DNA from: Rhodococcus phenolicus | GTDB lineage: Bacteria > Actinomycetota > Actinomycetes > Mycobacteriales > Mycobacteriaceae | NCBI RefSeq assembly: GCF_001646785.1 | Contig: NZ_LRRH01000004.1 | Span: forward strand, 1 to 55,735 | DNA length: 55,735 bases | Reading direction: 5' to 3' | Shown: positions 44,316 through 52,114 of the stretch, in pieces | How the letters are laid out: each line of letters begins with the position of its first letter | How positions within the stretch are numbered: the first letter of the stretch is position 1 | Program-made: the position numbers and the translations under genes | The notes under the pieces: model-generated | Seen by the model: only the letters and a program-made list of their open reading frames with translations | Database searches by the model: none | Told to the model about the DNA's origin: nothing

Positions 44316-45248
44316 ATGACCGCACTCGCAGAGCACGCCACCGACCTGAAGGTCGCGCCGATCGCCGGATACCTCGGCGCGGAGGTCGACGGGGTCGACC
44401 TGAGCGGCGAGCTGGACGCGGCCACCGTCGCGCAACTGCGCGCCGCGCTGCTCGAGTACAAGGTGCTGTTCTTCCGGAACCAGCCGCTCGACCACGCGCA
44501 GCAGATCCGGTTCACGCAGTACTTCGGCCGGGTCACCCCGGCGCATCCGTACAACTACGATCCTGCCTCGCGGTTCCCGGAGATCCTCGAGGTCGACAGC
44601 CGCAAGTACGCGGAGCGAGCCGGAACCAGGAAGTACTCGTACGCGAACTTCTGGCATTCGGACATTTCGGCGCTGGTGAATCCCCCGGCCATCACGTTCC
44701 TGCGTTCCGAACTCGTTCCGGAGGTCGGCGGTGACACCACGTGGACCGACCTGGGCGCGGCGTATGCGAATCTGCCCGATTCCCTGAAGGTCTTTCTCGA
44801 CGGTCTGCGGGCCGAGCACCGGTTCGGTGGCCGGGCACCGCGGTGGGCGTCCGGCAGCCGATCGGAACAGCACGTCGTCACCGAACCGTATGTGACCGAA
44901 CATCCGATCGTGCGGGTCCATCCGGAAACCGGGGAGCGGGCGCTGTTCGTGACCCCCGGTTTCACCAGCCGCATCGTCGGGGTGTCGCCGCGTCAGAGCG
45001 ACCGGCTGCTGGACCTGCTGTTCGAGGAGATCACGAACCCGGCCTACACGGTGCGGGTGCGGTGGGAGGACGACAGCATCGGCGTGTGGGACAACCGGAT
45101 CACGGCGCATCAGGCGCCCACCGACCTCGATCACCTCGACGTGGTGCGCGTTCTGCACCGCACCACCGTGGAGGGTGACGTTCCGGTGGGACCGGACGGG
45201 CAGCGGTCCGTCTCCGTGATCGGCGAGCCCTTCCACGGGCGGGACTGA
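44316..45248 (+). CDS. TauD/TfdA-family 2-oxoglutarate dioxygenase, copy 2
   Basis: A 310-residue paralogue of the preceding dioxygenase, alike over almost its full length (for example FPEILEVDSRKY, GGDTTWTDL, GLRAEHRFGG, SDRLLDLLFEE). Ligands His114 and Asp116 (WHSD) and the C-terminal His (ITAHQAPTD) are intact, and the 2-oxoglutarate Arg is in VLHRTTVEG. Both copies look active, so they probably have different substrates or form one assembly. The spacing of 4 nt after copy 1 and 13 nt to the lipoprotein gene indicates one operon. Confidence 0.9.
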   Translation: MTALAEHATDLKVAPIAGYLGAEVDGVDLSGELDAATVAQLRAALLEYKVLFFRNQPLDHAQQIRFTQYFGRVTPAHPYNYDPASRFPEILEVDSRKYAERAGTRKYSYANFWHSDISALVNPPAITFLRSELVPEVGGDTTWTDLGAAYANLPDSLKVFLDGLRAEHRFGGRAPRWASGSRSEQHVVTEPYVTEHPIVRVHPETGERALFVTPGFTSRIVGVSPRQSDRLLDLLFEEITNPAYTVRVRWEDDSIGVWDNRITAHQAPTDLDHLDVVRVLHRTTVEGDVPVGPDGQRSVSVIGEPFHGRD

Positions 45249-45261
45249 CGAGGAGATGCAG

Positions 45262-46350
45262 ATGCCGTCGATGCTGCGAAGAAGGGTTTCGGTGGGCACG
45301 GCCCTCGCCGTGCTGCTCGCACTCGTGTCGGCGGCGTGCGCCGGCCCGTCCGGGGACACCGGAGAGGTGTCCCCGGACGGGAAGACCGTGCTTCGATACG
45401 AGGGCACGGCGAGTTCGGTGACCTACCCGGAACTCGCCGAGGACCTCGGGTTCTTCGACGAGGTGACGTTGGAGTGGCTGGGCGACAACACGAGTGGGCC
45501 GTCCAGCATCCAGAACACCGCGACCGGTGAATCGGATTTCGGATCCGCGTTCTACGGGGCGATCGCCAAGCTGGTCGACGCGGGTGCTCCACTCACCGCG
45601 GTGATCGCGAACTACGGATCGGACGGCGACACCGAGGAGGACAGTTTCAACGGGTACTACGTGCTCGACGGCAGCCCGCTGCGGTCGGCACGTGACCTGA
45701 TCGGCAAGAAGATCGGGATCAACACGCTCGGCGCGTACCACGAGTACGTGATCAAGGAGTGGTTGTTCCGGGAGGGTCTGAGCGACGACGAGATCGCGCA
45801 GGTCGAACTCGTCGTGGTGCCACCGCTGAACACGGAACAGTCCTTGCGGCAGGGGCAGATCGACGTCGGCAATCTCGGCGGTGTCATCAAGGACGCGGCG
45901 CTGGCCCGCGGCGGACTGCGACCGCTGTTCACCGACGTGGACCTGACCGGGCCGCTGGGCATCGGCGGGATCGTCCTCCGGGACGACTTCGTCGCCGAGC
46001 ATCCCGACGAGGTCGCCGACTTCGTGCAGGGGACCGCGCGGGCGCTGCGGTGGGCGCAGGTCACGCCGCGGCAGGAAGTCGTCGACCGGTTCGTCTCGAT
46101 CATCGACGGCCGCGGACGCAACGAATCCACCGACTTCGTGCGGCAGTGGAAGAGCACGGGAGTGCCGACACCGGGCGGGGTGATCGCCCCGGACGAGTTC
46201 GCGATCTGGATCGACCAGAGCGTGCGGCTGGGCACTCTGCAGCCGGGCGCTGTCGAGCCGGAGGAGCTGTTCACCAACGAGTTCAACCCCTATGCGAACG
46301 GAACCTACCCGCCGGACAGCGGACCGGACGGGGAACCGACTGCGGGATAG
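45262..46350 (+). CDS. ABC transporter substrate-binding lipoprotein (SsuA/NMT1-like)
   Basis: A 362-residue lipoprotein with a signal peptide ending VSAAC, then an NMT1/SsuA-like binding domain: YPELAEDLGFFDEVTLEWL, GPSSIQNTATGESDFG, DLIGKKIGINTLGAYHEYV. Such proteins feed sulfonate, nitrate, taurine or thiamine-precursor importers. The ATG at 45262 is chosen because GAGGAG lies 6 nt before it; the ATG at 45256 would abut that site. No permease or ATPase gene follows within the window, and a terminator comes straight after. The partner importer must be elsewhere. Confidence 0.87.
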   Translation: MPSMLRRRVSVGTALAVLLALVSAACAGPSGDTGEVSPDGKTVLRYEGTASSVTYPELAEDLGFFDEVTLEWLGDNTSGPSSIQNTATGESDFGSAFYGAIAKLVDAGAPLTAVIANYGSDGDTEEDSFNGYYVLDGSPLRSARDLIGKKIGINTLGAYHEYVIKEWLFREGLSDDEIAQVELVVVPPLNTEQSLRQGQIDVGNLGGVIKDAALARGGLRPLFTDVDLTGPLGIGGIVLRDDFVAEHPDEVADFVQGTARALRWAQVTPRQEVVDRFVSIIDGRGRNESTDFVRQWKSTGVPTPGGVIAPDEFAIWIDQSVRLGTLQPGAVEPEELFTNEFNPYANGTYPPDSGPDGEPTAG

Positions 46351-46367
46351 CAGGGGGATCCGGCAGT

Positions 46368-46398
46368 GTGCCCCGGGACGTACGTCGTCCCGGGGCAC
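46368..46398 (+). terminator. Hairpin terminator after the binding-protein gene
   Basis: GTGCCCCGGGACG pairs perfectly with CGTCCCGGGGCAC across 5 nt. It begins 17 nt after the stop at 46350 and closes the IclR/TauD operon. Confidence 0.75.
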
Positions 46399-46399
46399 T

Positions 46400-46453
46400 G
46401 TCGTGTCCCGGTGAACCGTCGTATCCCGGTGAACCGTCGCGTCCGGAGGAACC
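46400..46453. repeat. 18-bp tandem repeat
   Basis: Three 18-bp units (46400-46417, 46418-46435, 46436-46453) of the form GTCGTRTCCCGGTGAACC, the third being diverged. They start 1 nt after the terminator stem and lie 90 bp upstream of the MaoC gene. The unit shares GTCC/TCCCGG with the terminator arm. Confidence 0.8.
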
Positions 46454-46543
46454 GGCCGCACGTCCCCGGCGGAGTGTGGGGTGATCCAATGGCCGGACCG
46501 GATCGTTGTCACCGGATCCGGTACGGACCGAGGAGAAACCCAC

Positions 46544-46996
46544 GTGAGTGCACCGCAGAGCCTGTTGTATGCCGAAGATCTGGTCGTCGGCGACCGGATC
46601 GAATTGGCGACCCACACGGTCGGCGAGGACGAACTGGTCGACTTCGCCCGTTCCTGGGATCCGCAGTGGTTCCACACCGACCGCGACGCGGCGGAGTCGG
46701 GACCGTTCGGCAGCCTCATCGCCAGCGGTATCCACACCCTCGCGGTCGCGCAGCGGCTGACGGTCGAGGCCGCCTACGGCCGGTGGGCGGTGATCGCGGG
46801 CAGGCGGCTCAGCCAGGTCCGGTTTCTGAGTCCGGTGCTGCCGGGAACCACGCTGACCGGGACCTATGTCGTCGACGACGTGACGCTCGACGACCGGGGC
46901 CGCGGGTTGGTCGTTGCCACGGTCACGCTGCTCGACGACAGGGGAACGGCCGTGCTCGACGGGACGGTCGAGTCGTACGTGCGGCGCCGCGGGTAG
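46544..46996 (+). CDS. MaoC-like hotdog-fold dehydratase
   Basis: A 150-residue MaoC-type protein. The hydratase motif is FARSWDPQWFHTDRDAAE then FGSLIASGIHTLA, including the catalytic-type Asp and His. Members hydrate trans-2-enoyl-CoA or related thioesters. The GTG at 46544 has GAGGAG 8 nt before it; the open frame extends 21 codons upstream without such support. It precedes the MarR gene by 42 nt. Confidence 0.86.
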   Translation: MSAPQSLLYAEDLVVGDRIELATHTVGEDELVDFARSWDPQWFHTDRDAAESGPFGSLIASGIHTLAVAQRLTVEAAYGRWAVIAGRRLSQVRFLSPVLPGTTLTGTYVVDDVTLDDRGRGLVVATVTLLDDRGTAVLDGTVESYVRRRG

Positions 46997-47030
46997 GCCG
47001 ATTCGTGGTCCGCGCCACCCGAGGCTTACA

Positions 47031-47045
47031 GTTGCGCTGTGCAAC
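47031..47045. promoter_or_regulatory. Inverted repeat over the MarR start codon
   Basis: GTTGC-GCTGT-GCAAC spans the GTG start (47039). A TACAGT (47027-47032) sits 6 nt before the start and could be a -10 for a leaderless transcript. The repeat may be an autoregulatory site; its 5-bp arms are short enough to be chance. Confidence 0.35.
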
Positions 47046-47554
47046 AGAACCACTCCGCGGTCGGAGATGTCGCCGGCACCGAGCGTCCGCTCGTGCCGGC
47101 CGCCGTGGGCGAGGTGTACGACGAATTCGTGAACCTCGTCCGCTACCTGACCGCAGGGGAACGTGCGCACGACGGTGCGCTCAGCCTCGCGCAGCACTCC
47201 CTGCTCGGGTACATCGCCCGGCACCCCGGATGCCGCGCGACCGACATCTCGGACGCCTTCGGTGTCAACCGGTCGACCGTGTCCCGCCAGCTGCGTAGTT
47301 GCGTCGACGCCGGCTGGGTCGCGGCGGAACCGGGACCGACCCGGCTCGGGCATCCGCTGAACCTGACCGATCACGGCCGGACCGTCCTCGCGGACACGGT
47401 CGGGCGCCGGCACGACGAAGTGCGTGCGGGGCTCGCCGGTTGGGACCAGGATGAACTCGACCGGTTCGTCCACCTGCTGCGCCGATTCCGTCACGGTGTG
47501 GACACCATGTCCGCCGCGACGACCGACCCGAACGATGGAGATGCCCGTGCGTGA
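47039..47554 (+). CDS. MarR-family transcriptional regulator
   Basis: A 171-residue MarR protein. The winged helix is SLAQHSLLGYIARHPGCRATDISDAFGVN in two parts (SLAQHSLLGYIARHPG, then ATDISDAFGVNRSTVSRQL), then LRSCVDAGWVAAEPGP and HPLNLTDHGR. The start is GTG at 47039 with no Shine-Dalgarno, possibly leaderless. The acyl-CoA synthetase start lies inside its last codons, so the two are coupled and the regulator probably senses a lipid-related ligand. Confidence 0.87.
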   Translation: MQQNHSAVGDVAGTERPLVPAAVGEVYDEFVNLVRYLTAGERAHDGALSLAQHSLLGYIARHPGCRATDISDAFGVNRSTVSRQLRSCVDAGWVAAEPGPTRLGHPLNLTDHGRTVLADTVGRRHDEVRAGLAGWDQDELDRFVHLLRRFRHGVDTMSAATTDPNDGDARA

Positions 47555-49340
47555 GTATTCGACCCCCGCCCAGTTCACCGTCGGTGACGACGAATCCGTC
47601 GTCCACACGGTCTTCGTGCATGCGGAGAAGACCCCGCACCGGGTGATGTTCTCGCGACCCGAAGGCCGGGACGAGTGGGTCGCGGTGACCGCGAGCCAGT
47701 TCGCCGAGCAGGTCGCGGGTGTCGCGAAGGGACTGATCGCCGGCGGTGTACAGCCCGGCGACCGTGTCGCGTTGTTGTCCGCAACCCGCTACGAATGGTC
47801 CCTGCTGGACTACGCGATCTGGGCGGCCGGGGCGGTGTCGGTGCCGATCTACGACTCGTCCTCGACCGAACAGATCCGCTGGATCCTGCAGGACTCCGAG
47901 GCGGTCGTCGCCGTCGTCGAGTCGGCACGTCACGAGGCGCTGTTCGTGGAGATGCCGACGACGCTGCGCCGCATCCTGCAGATCGACGGCGGTGCCGTGG
48001 ACACGCTCACCGCCGAGGGCGCCGGTGTCGACGACATCGAGCTGAAGACCCGCCTCGAGGGGATTCGCGCCGACGACCTGGCCTCGCTGGTCTACACCTC
48101 CGGCACCACCGGCCGGCCCAAGGGCTGCATCCTCACCCACCGCAACCTCCTGTCCGAGGTCCGCGCCATCCTCACCTCCGCGGTCGGCGAGGTCGCCAGG
48201 CCCGGCAACCGCGGCCTGACGTTCCTGCCGCTCGCACACGTTCTCGCGCGCGCGGTGGCGCTGGCGCTGTTCGAATCCGGCACCGCGCAGTCGCACTGGT
48301 CGGACTTCTCGACGGTGTCCACCCAGTTCGAACGGTATTCGCCGAACATCATCCTCGGCGTGCCCCGGGTGTTCGAGAAGGTCCGCGACGCCGCCGCGGG
48401 CAAGGCGGCGGCGGGAGGCAAGCTCAAGGCATCGATCTTCCGGTTCGCCGAGGAAACCGCCGTCGCCTACAGCGAAGCCCTCGATCACGGCGGGCCGTCG
48501 CTGGCGCTCAAGGCCAAGCACACGATGGCCGACAAGCTCGTCTACTCGAAGCTGCGGGCCGCGATGGGCAACGACTGCTGGTACGCGATCTCCGGCGGCG
48601 GTGCGCTCAGCCCGAAGCTCGGTCACTTCTTCCGGGGCGTCGGAGTACCGATCTACGAGGGTTACGGCCTCACCGAATCCACTGCCGCGCACAGCGTCAA
48701 CACGCCCGGTGCACAGAAGATCGGCTCGGTCGGTCAGCCCATGGGCGGCAACAGCACCCGCATCGCCGACGACGGCGAGATCGAACTGCGCGGCGGCGTG
48801 GTCTTCCAGGGCTACTGGCGCAACGAGAAGGCCACCGAGGAGGTCTTCCGCGACGGCTGGTTCCGCACCGGCGACCTCGGCGAGATCGACGACGACGGCT
48901 ATGTGTACATCACCGGCCGCAAGAAGGATCTCATCATCACCGCCGGCGGCAAGAACGTCTCGCCCGGCCCGCTCGAGGACCGCATGCGTTCGCACACGCT
49001 GGTCTCGCAGGCCGTGGTGATCGGCGACGGCCGCAGTTACATCACCGCGCTGATCACCGTCGACCCCGACGTGTTCGACAACTGGAAGACCGAGAACGGC
49101 AAACCCGCCACCGCGACGATCGCCCAGCTGCGACACGACCCGTCGCTGCGGGACGCGATGCAGACCATCGTCGACGACGCCAACACGACCGTCTCGCACG
49201 CCGAAGCGATCAAGAAGTTCGTGATCCTCGACCGCGACCTGACCGAGGCGACGGGCGAACTGACCCCGACCCTGAAGATCAAGCGCAACGTCGTCACCGA
49301 GCGTTTCGCCGAGGACATCGAGAGCCTGTACACCCGCTGA
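47547..49340 (+). CDS. Long-chain acyl-CoA synthetase (FadD15-like)
   Basis: A 597-residue long-chain AMP-dependent ligase. Motifs: SLVYTSGTTGRPKGCILTHR, then YEGYGLTEST, DGWFRTGDLGEIDDDGYVYI and GRKKDLIITAGGKNVSP; the last two are typical of the FAA1/FadD15 type. It esterifies long-chain fatty acids to CoA at the membrane surface. The start is taken as GTG at 47547, with GGAG 6 nt before it; ATG 47541 abuts that site. It overlaps the MarR gene by 8 nt. A 39-nt hairpin follows the stop. Confidence 0.92.
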   Translation: MREYSTPAQFTVGDDESVVHTVFVHAEKTPHRVMFSRPEGRDEWVAVTASQFAEQVAGVAKGLIAGGVQPGDRVALLSATRYEWSLLDYAIWAAGAVSVPIYDSSSTEQIRWILQDSEAVVAVVESARHEALFVEMPTTLRRILQIDGGAVDTLTAEGAGVDDIELKTRLEGIRADDLASLVYTSGTTGRPKGCILTHRNLLSEVRAILTSAVGEVARPGNRGLTFLPLAHVLARAVALALFESGTAQSHWSDFSTVSTQFERYSPNIILGVPRVFEKVRDAAAGKAAAGGKLKASIFRFAEETAVAYSEALDHGGPSLALKAKHTMADKLVYSKLRAAMGNDCWYAISGGGALSPKLGHFFRGVGVPIYEGYGLTESTAAHSVNTPGAQKIGSVGQPMGGNSTRIADDGEIELRGGVVFQGYWRNEKATEEVFRDGWFRTGDLGEIDDDGYVYITGRKKDLIITAGGKNVSPGPLEDRMRSHTLVSQAVVIGDGRSYITALITVDPDVFDNWKTENGKPATATIAQLRHDPSLRDAMQTIVDDANTTVSHAEAIKKFVILDRDLTEATGELTPTLKIKRNVVTERFAEDIESLYTR

Positions 49341-49350
49341 TTCCGCTCAC

Positions 49351-49389
49351 CGCCGCGGACCCGCCCGGAATCCGGGCGGGTCCGCGGCG
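49351..49389. terminator. GC-rich hairpin between convergent genes
   Basis: CGCCGCGGACCCGCCCGG pairs perfectly over 18 bp with its complement across AAT. It lies 10 nt after the acyl-CoA synthetase stop and 23 nt beyond the opposing malQ stop. Confidence 0.85.
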
Positions 49390-49412
49390 TCGTATCGGGT
49401 GCGCGGGAAGTG

Positions 49413-51554
49413 TCAGCCGCGGACGGCGGCGGCGAGCGCGGCGAACCGGGGGTTGTCGGCGAGGTCCTCCAGCAACACGGCCCTGCCGCGATCGTCGGCG
49501 AGGGGGACCCGCCAGTTCGGATACTCGTCCTCGGTGCCCGGCTGATTCTGGCTGCGCCGCTCACCGACTGCATCGGCGAGTGAAACCGCCAGCAGCGCAG
49601 AGGGACTCGCCGCGATCAGTCGGTGCAGGGCTTCGACGGTGCGCCGGTCGTCGGCGCCCTCGCCCGCGCTGTCCGGGTCGGCCTGTGGCAACAGGCCCCG
49701 TTCACGGGCGAGCCGCAGCACCGCATCGCGTTGCCGCATCGCGTCGGCCAGTTCGTCGTCGAGATCGCGTTCGAGCAGACCGAGTTCCGAACGCAACCGC
49801 ACGTGGTCGCCGGCGAGATAGCCGGTCGTCGGCGGCAGATCGTGCGTGGTCACCGACGTCAGGCACAGCCGCCGGTAACTCTCGGGCGGGCGCGGATCGT
49901 GCCCGTCCGTCTCGAACCACAGGATCGACGTGCCCGCGATACCGCGACCGGCCAGGTACTGCTGCACCCAGCCTTCGAACACCCCCAGGTCCTCACCGAT
50001 CACCACGGCCCCGGCGCGCTGCGCCTCGAGCACGAGGATCCCGACGAGTGCCTCGTGGTCGTACCGCACGTAGGCACCCTCGTCGGGGGAACAGCCGTCG
50101 GGGACCCACCAGGTGCGGAACAACCCAAGGATGTGGTCGACGCGGAGCCCGCCGGCGTGCCGCAACGCCGCCCGCAGCACGTCCCGGAACGGCCGGTATC
50201 CGAGTTCGGCGAGGCGGTCCGGCCGCCACGGTGGCTGGTTCCAGTCCTGGCCGCGCCTGTTGAAGTCGTCGGGGGGTGCCCCCACCGTCACTCCGGTGGC
50301 CAACGCATCGCCCAGCGTCCACGCGTCGGCGCCGTCGCGGCGCACCCCGACCGCCAGGTCGTGCACGATGCCGACGTCCATCCCCGCAGTCCGCGCCGCC
50401 CGCTGCGCCGCCGCGAGCTGCTCGTCGCACACCCACTGCAGCCAGCAGTAAAAATCGATGCGGTCGGCGAACTTCGAGCGCAGCCGCTCGAGGTCCGGAT
50501 GATCCGGGGACGGTGCGCGCTCAGCCCAGCGCTCCGGCCGGTCCCCGAACTTCTCGGCGAGCGCGCACCACAACGCGAAATCGGCGAGCGGGCGGCCGCC
50601 CGCGATCCGGAACGTCTCGAACCCGAGCCGGCGGGCGGGGGACCGCGGCACCCGGTACACGTGTTCGAGCACATCGAGTTTCGCGCGCAACGTCGTGTCA
50701 CGGTCGAGCCGCTTGCCCTTGCGGTTCGCCCCGGCGAACTGCGCGGCGTACTCGGTGAGGCGCTTGCGGTGCTTGCCGGGCAGGTAGACGGCCTCGGGGA
50801 TGTCCTCGACCCGTAGATACAGCGGATCGGCGAACCGCCGCGACGACGGCAGATAGGGCGACGGCTCGACCGGAGGCCGCGGATCCCCGGCGTGCACCGG
50901 GTTGATCAGCAGGAAGTCCGCGCCGTACCGGGCGCCGGTCACCGCGGCGAGGTCTGCGAGGTCCGCGAAGTCACCCAGACCCCACGATCGTCGCGACCGA
51001 ACCGAATACACCTGTGCCGCAACACCCCAGCGGCGCTTCTGCAACAGGCGGTCCGCGCCCGCGAGCCGCGCGGGCGTCACCACGAGCGTCGAGACGGCCT
51101 CGACGTCGTTGCTGCGCGCGTGCAGCGTGTGCCATCCCGGCGGAAGATCCGGCACCGCAAAGGTCGCCCGGCCCACGAGCCGGCCGTCGACGGTGCGCGG
51201 ATCGACCCACACGTCGAGCTGCTCCGCCTCGAGTTCGGTGCCGTCCTCGGCAACCACCCACACCTCGACCGGATCGCCGTGCGGGACGTGCACCGGAAAG
51301 GTCCGGTGCTCGCCCTCGACGACCACCAGCGACGGCGGCACGACACGGCGCCACGCGCGGTTCGGGACGTCGTCGAGGGAGGCGGCGATCTCCTCGTCCG
51401 TCGTGGCGGGGACGTCGAGTGCCGCGAGCACCGCCTGCAGGGTGGGGTCGCCGACGTAGTGTTCCTGGCCGTCCCAACCGTGGTACGAGCAGGACACGCC
51501 GGACTGTTCGGCCAGTTCGCGGAGCTTCGCCGTCGCCGTCACGGGTGGGATCAT
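49413..51554 (-). CDS. malQ: 4-alpha-glucanotransferase
   Basis: A 713-residue amylomaltase (GH77) of the long actinobacterial type with an N-terminal extension of about 150 residues. Catalytic regions: GLRVDHILGLFR (nucleophile Asp), VIGEDLG (acid/base Glu) and SVTTHDLPPTTGYLAG (third carboxylate). It transfers alpha-1,4-glucan segments in maltodextrin and glycogen metabolism. The start at 51554 has a poor ribosome-binding site; a GTG four codons later is an alternative. It diverges from the macrodomain gene with 41 bp between the starts. Confidence 0.92.
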   Translation of the reverse strand: MIPPVTATAKLRELAEQSGVSCSYHGWDGQEHYVGDPTLQAVLAALDVPATTDEEIAASLDDVPNRAWRRVVPPSLVVVEGEHRTFPVHVPHGDPVEVWVVAEDGTELEAEQLDVWVDPRTVDGRLVGRATFAVPDLPPGWHTLHARSNDVEAVSTLVVTPARLAGADRLLQKRRWGVAAQVYSVRSRRSWGLGDFADLADLAAVTGARYGADFLLINPVHAGDPRPPVEPSPYLPSSRRFADPLYLRVEDIPEAVYLPGKHRKRLTEYAAQFAGANRKGKRLDRDTTLRAKLDVLEHVYRVPRSPARRLGFETFRIAGGRPLADFALWCALAEKFGDRPERWAERAPSPDHPDLERLRSKFADRIDFYCWLQWVCDEQLAAAQRAARTAGMDVGIVHDLAVGVRRDGADAWTLGDALATGVTVGAPPDDFNRRGQDWNQPPWRPDRLAELGYRPFRDVLRAALRHAGGLRVDHILGLFRTWWVPDGCSPDEGAYVRYDHEALVGILVLEAQRAGAVVIGEDLGVFEGWVQQYLAGRGIAGTSILWFETDGHDPRPPESYRRLCLTSVTTHDLPPTTGYLAGDHVRLRSELGLLERDLDDELADAMRQRDAVLRLARERGLLPQADPDSAGEGADDRRTVEALHRLIAASPSALLAVSLADAVGERRSQNQPGTEDEYPNWRVPLADDRGRAVLLEDLADNPRFAALAAAVRG

Positions 51555-51595
51555 GCCAGGAAAGGATCCGTCCGTCAGCGTGGAAGGAGCGGACC

Positions 51596-52114
51596 ATGCC
51601 TGTCGTCGAGGTCGTCCCGGGAGACATCACCCGGATCGCGGCGGATGCCATCGTCAACGCGGCGAACTCGTCGCTGCTCGGCGGGGGCGGGGTGGACGGC
51701 GCGATCCACCGGGTCGGCGGCCCGGAGATCCTCGCGGCCTGCCGGGACCTGCGCGCCACCGCTCTGCCGGACGGGCTGCCCGCGGGCGACGCCGTCGCCA
51801 CGACCGCGGGTCTGCTGCCGGCCCGATGGGTCATCCACACCGTCGGGCCGGTGTATTCCGCCGACGACGACAGGTCGGCGATCCTGCGCTCGGCGTACAC
51901 GCGCAGCCTCGTCGTCGCCGACGGGCTCGGCGCCCGCGTCGTGACGTTTCCGCTCATCTCGTCCGGCGTGTACGGGTGGCCCCTCGACGATGCCGCCCGG
52001 CAGGCGGTCGCCGCGATCCGCGCATCGGTGGCCGGCGTCGAGCGGGCCCTGATGGTCGCCTTCGACGCGGCCGCCGAGGAAGCGCTCCGGCGCGCGGCGG
52101 CGAGCGACCACTAG
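51596..52114 (+). CDS. Macrodomain ADP-ribose/O-acetyl-ADP-ribose hydrolase
   Basis: A 172-residue stand-alone macrodomain of the YmdB type. The motifs GDITRIAADAIVNAANSSLL and GGGGVDGAIHRVGG give the ADP-ribose-binding Asp and Asn residues and the glycine loop; PLISSGVYGWP forms the second loop. It removes acetyl or ADP-ribosyl groups from ADP-ribose derivatives. AAGGAG precedes the ATG by 6 nt. Its stop overlaps that of the opposing gene by 3 bp. Confidence 0.9.
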   Translation: MPVVEVVPGDITRIAADAIVNAANSSLLGGGGVDGAIHRVGGPEILAACRDLRATALPDGLPAGDAVATTAGLLPARWVIHTVGPVYSADDDRSAILRSAYTRSLVVADGLGARVVTFPLISSGVYGWPLDDAARQAVAAIRASVAGVERALMVAFDAAAEEALRRAAASDH

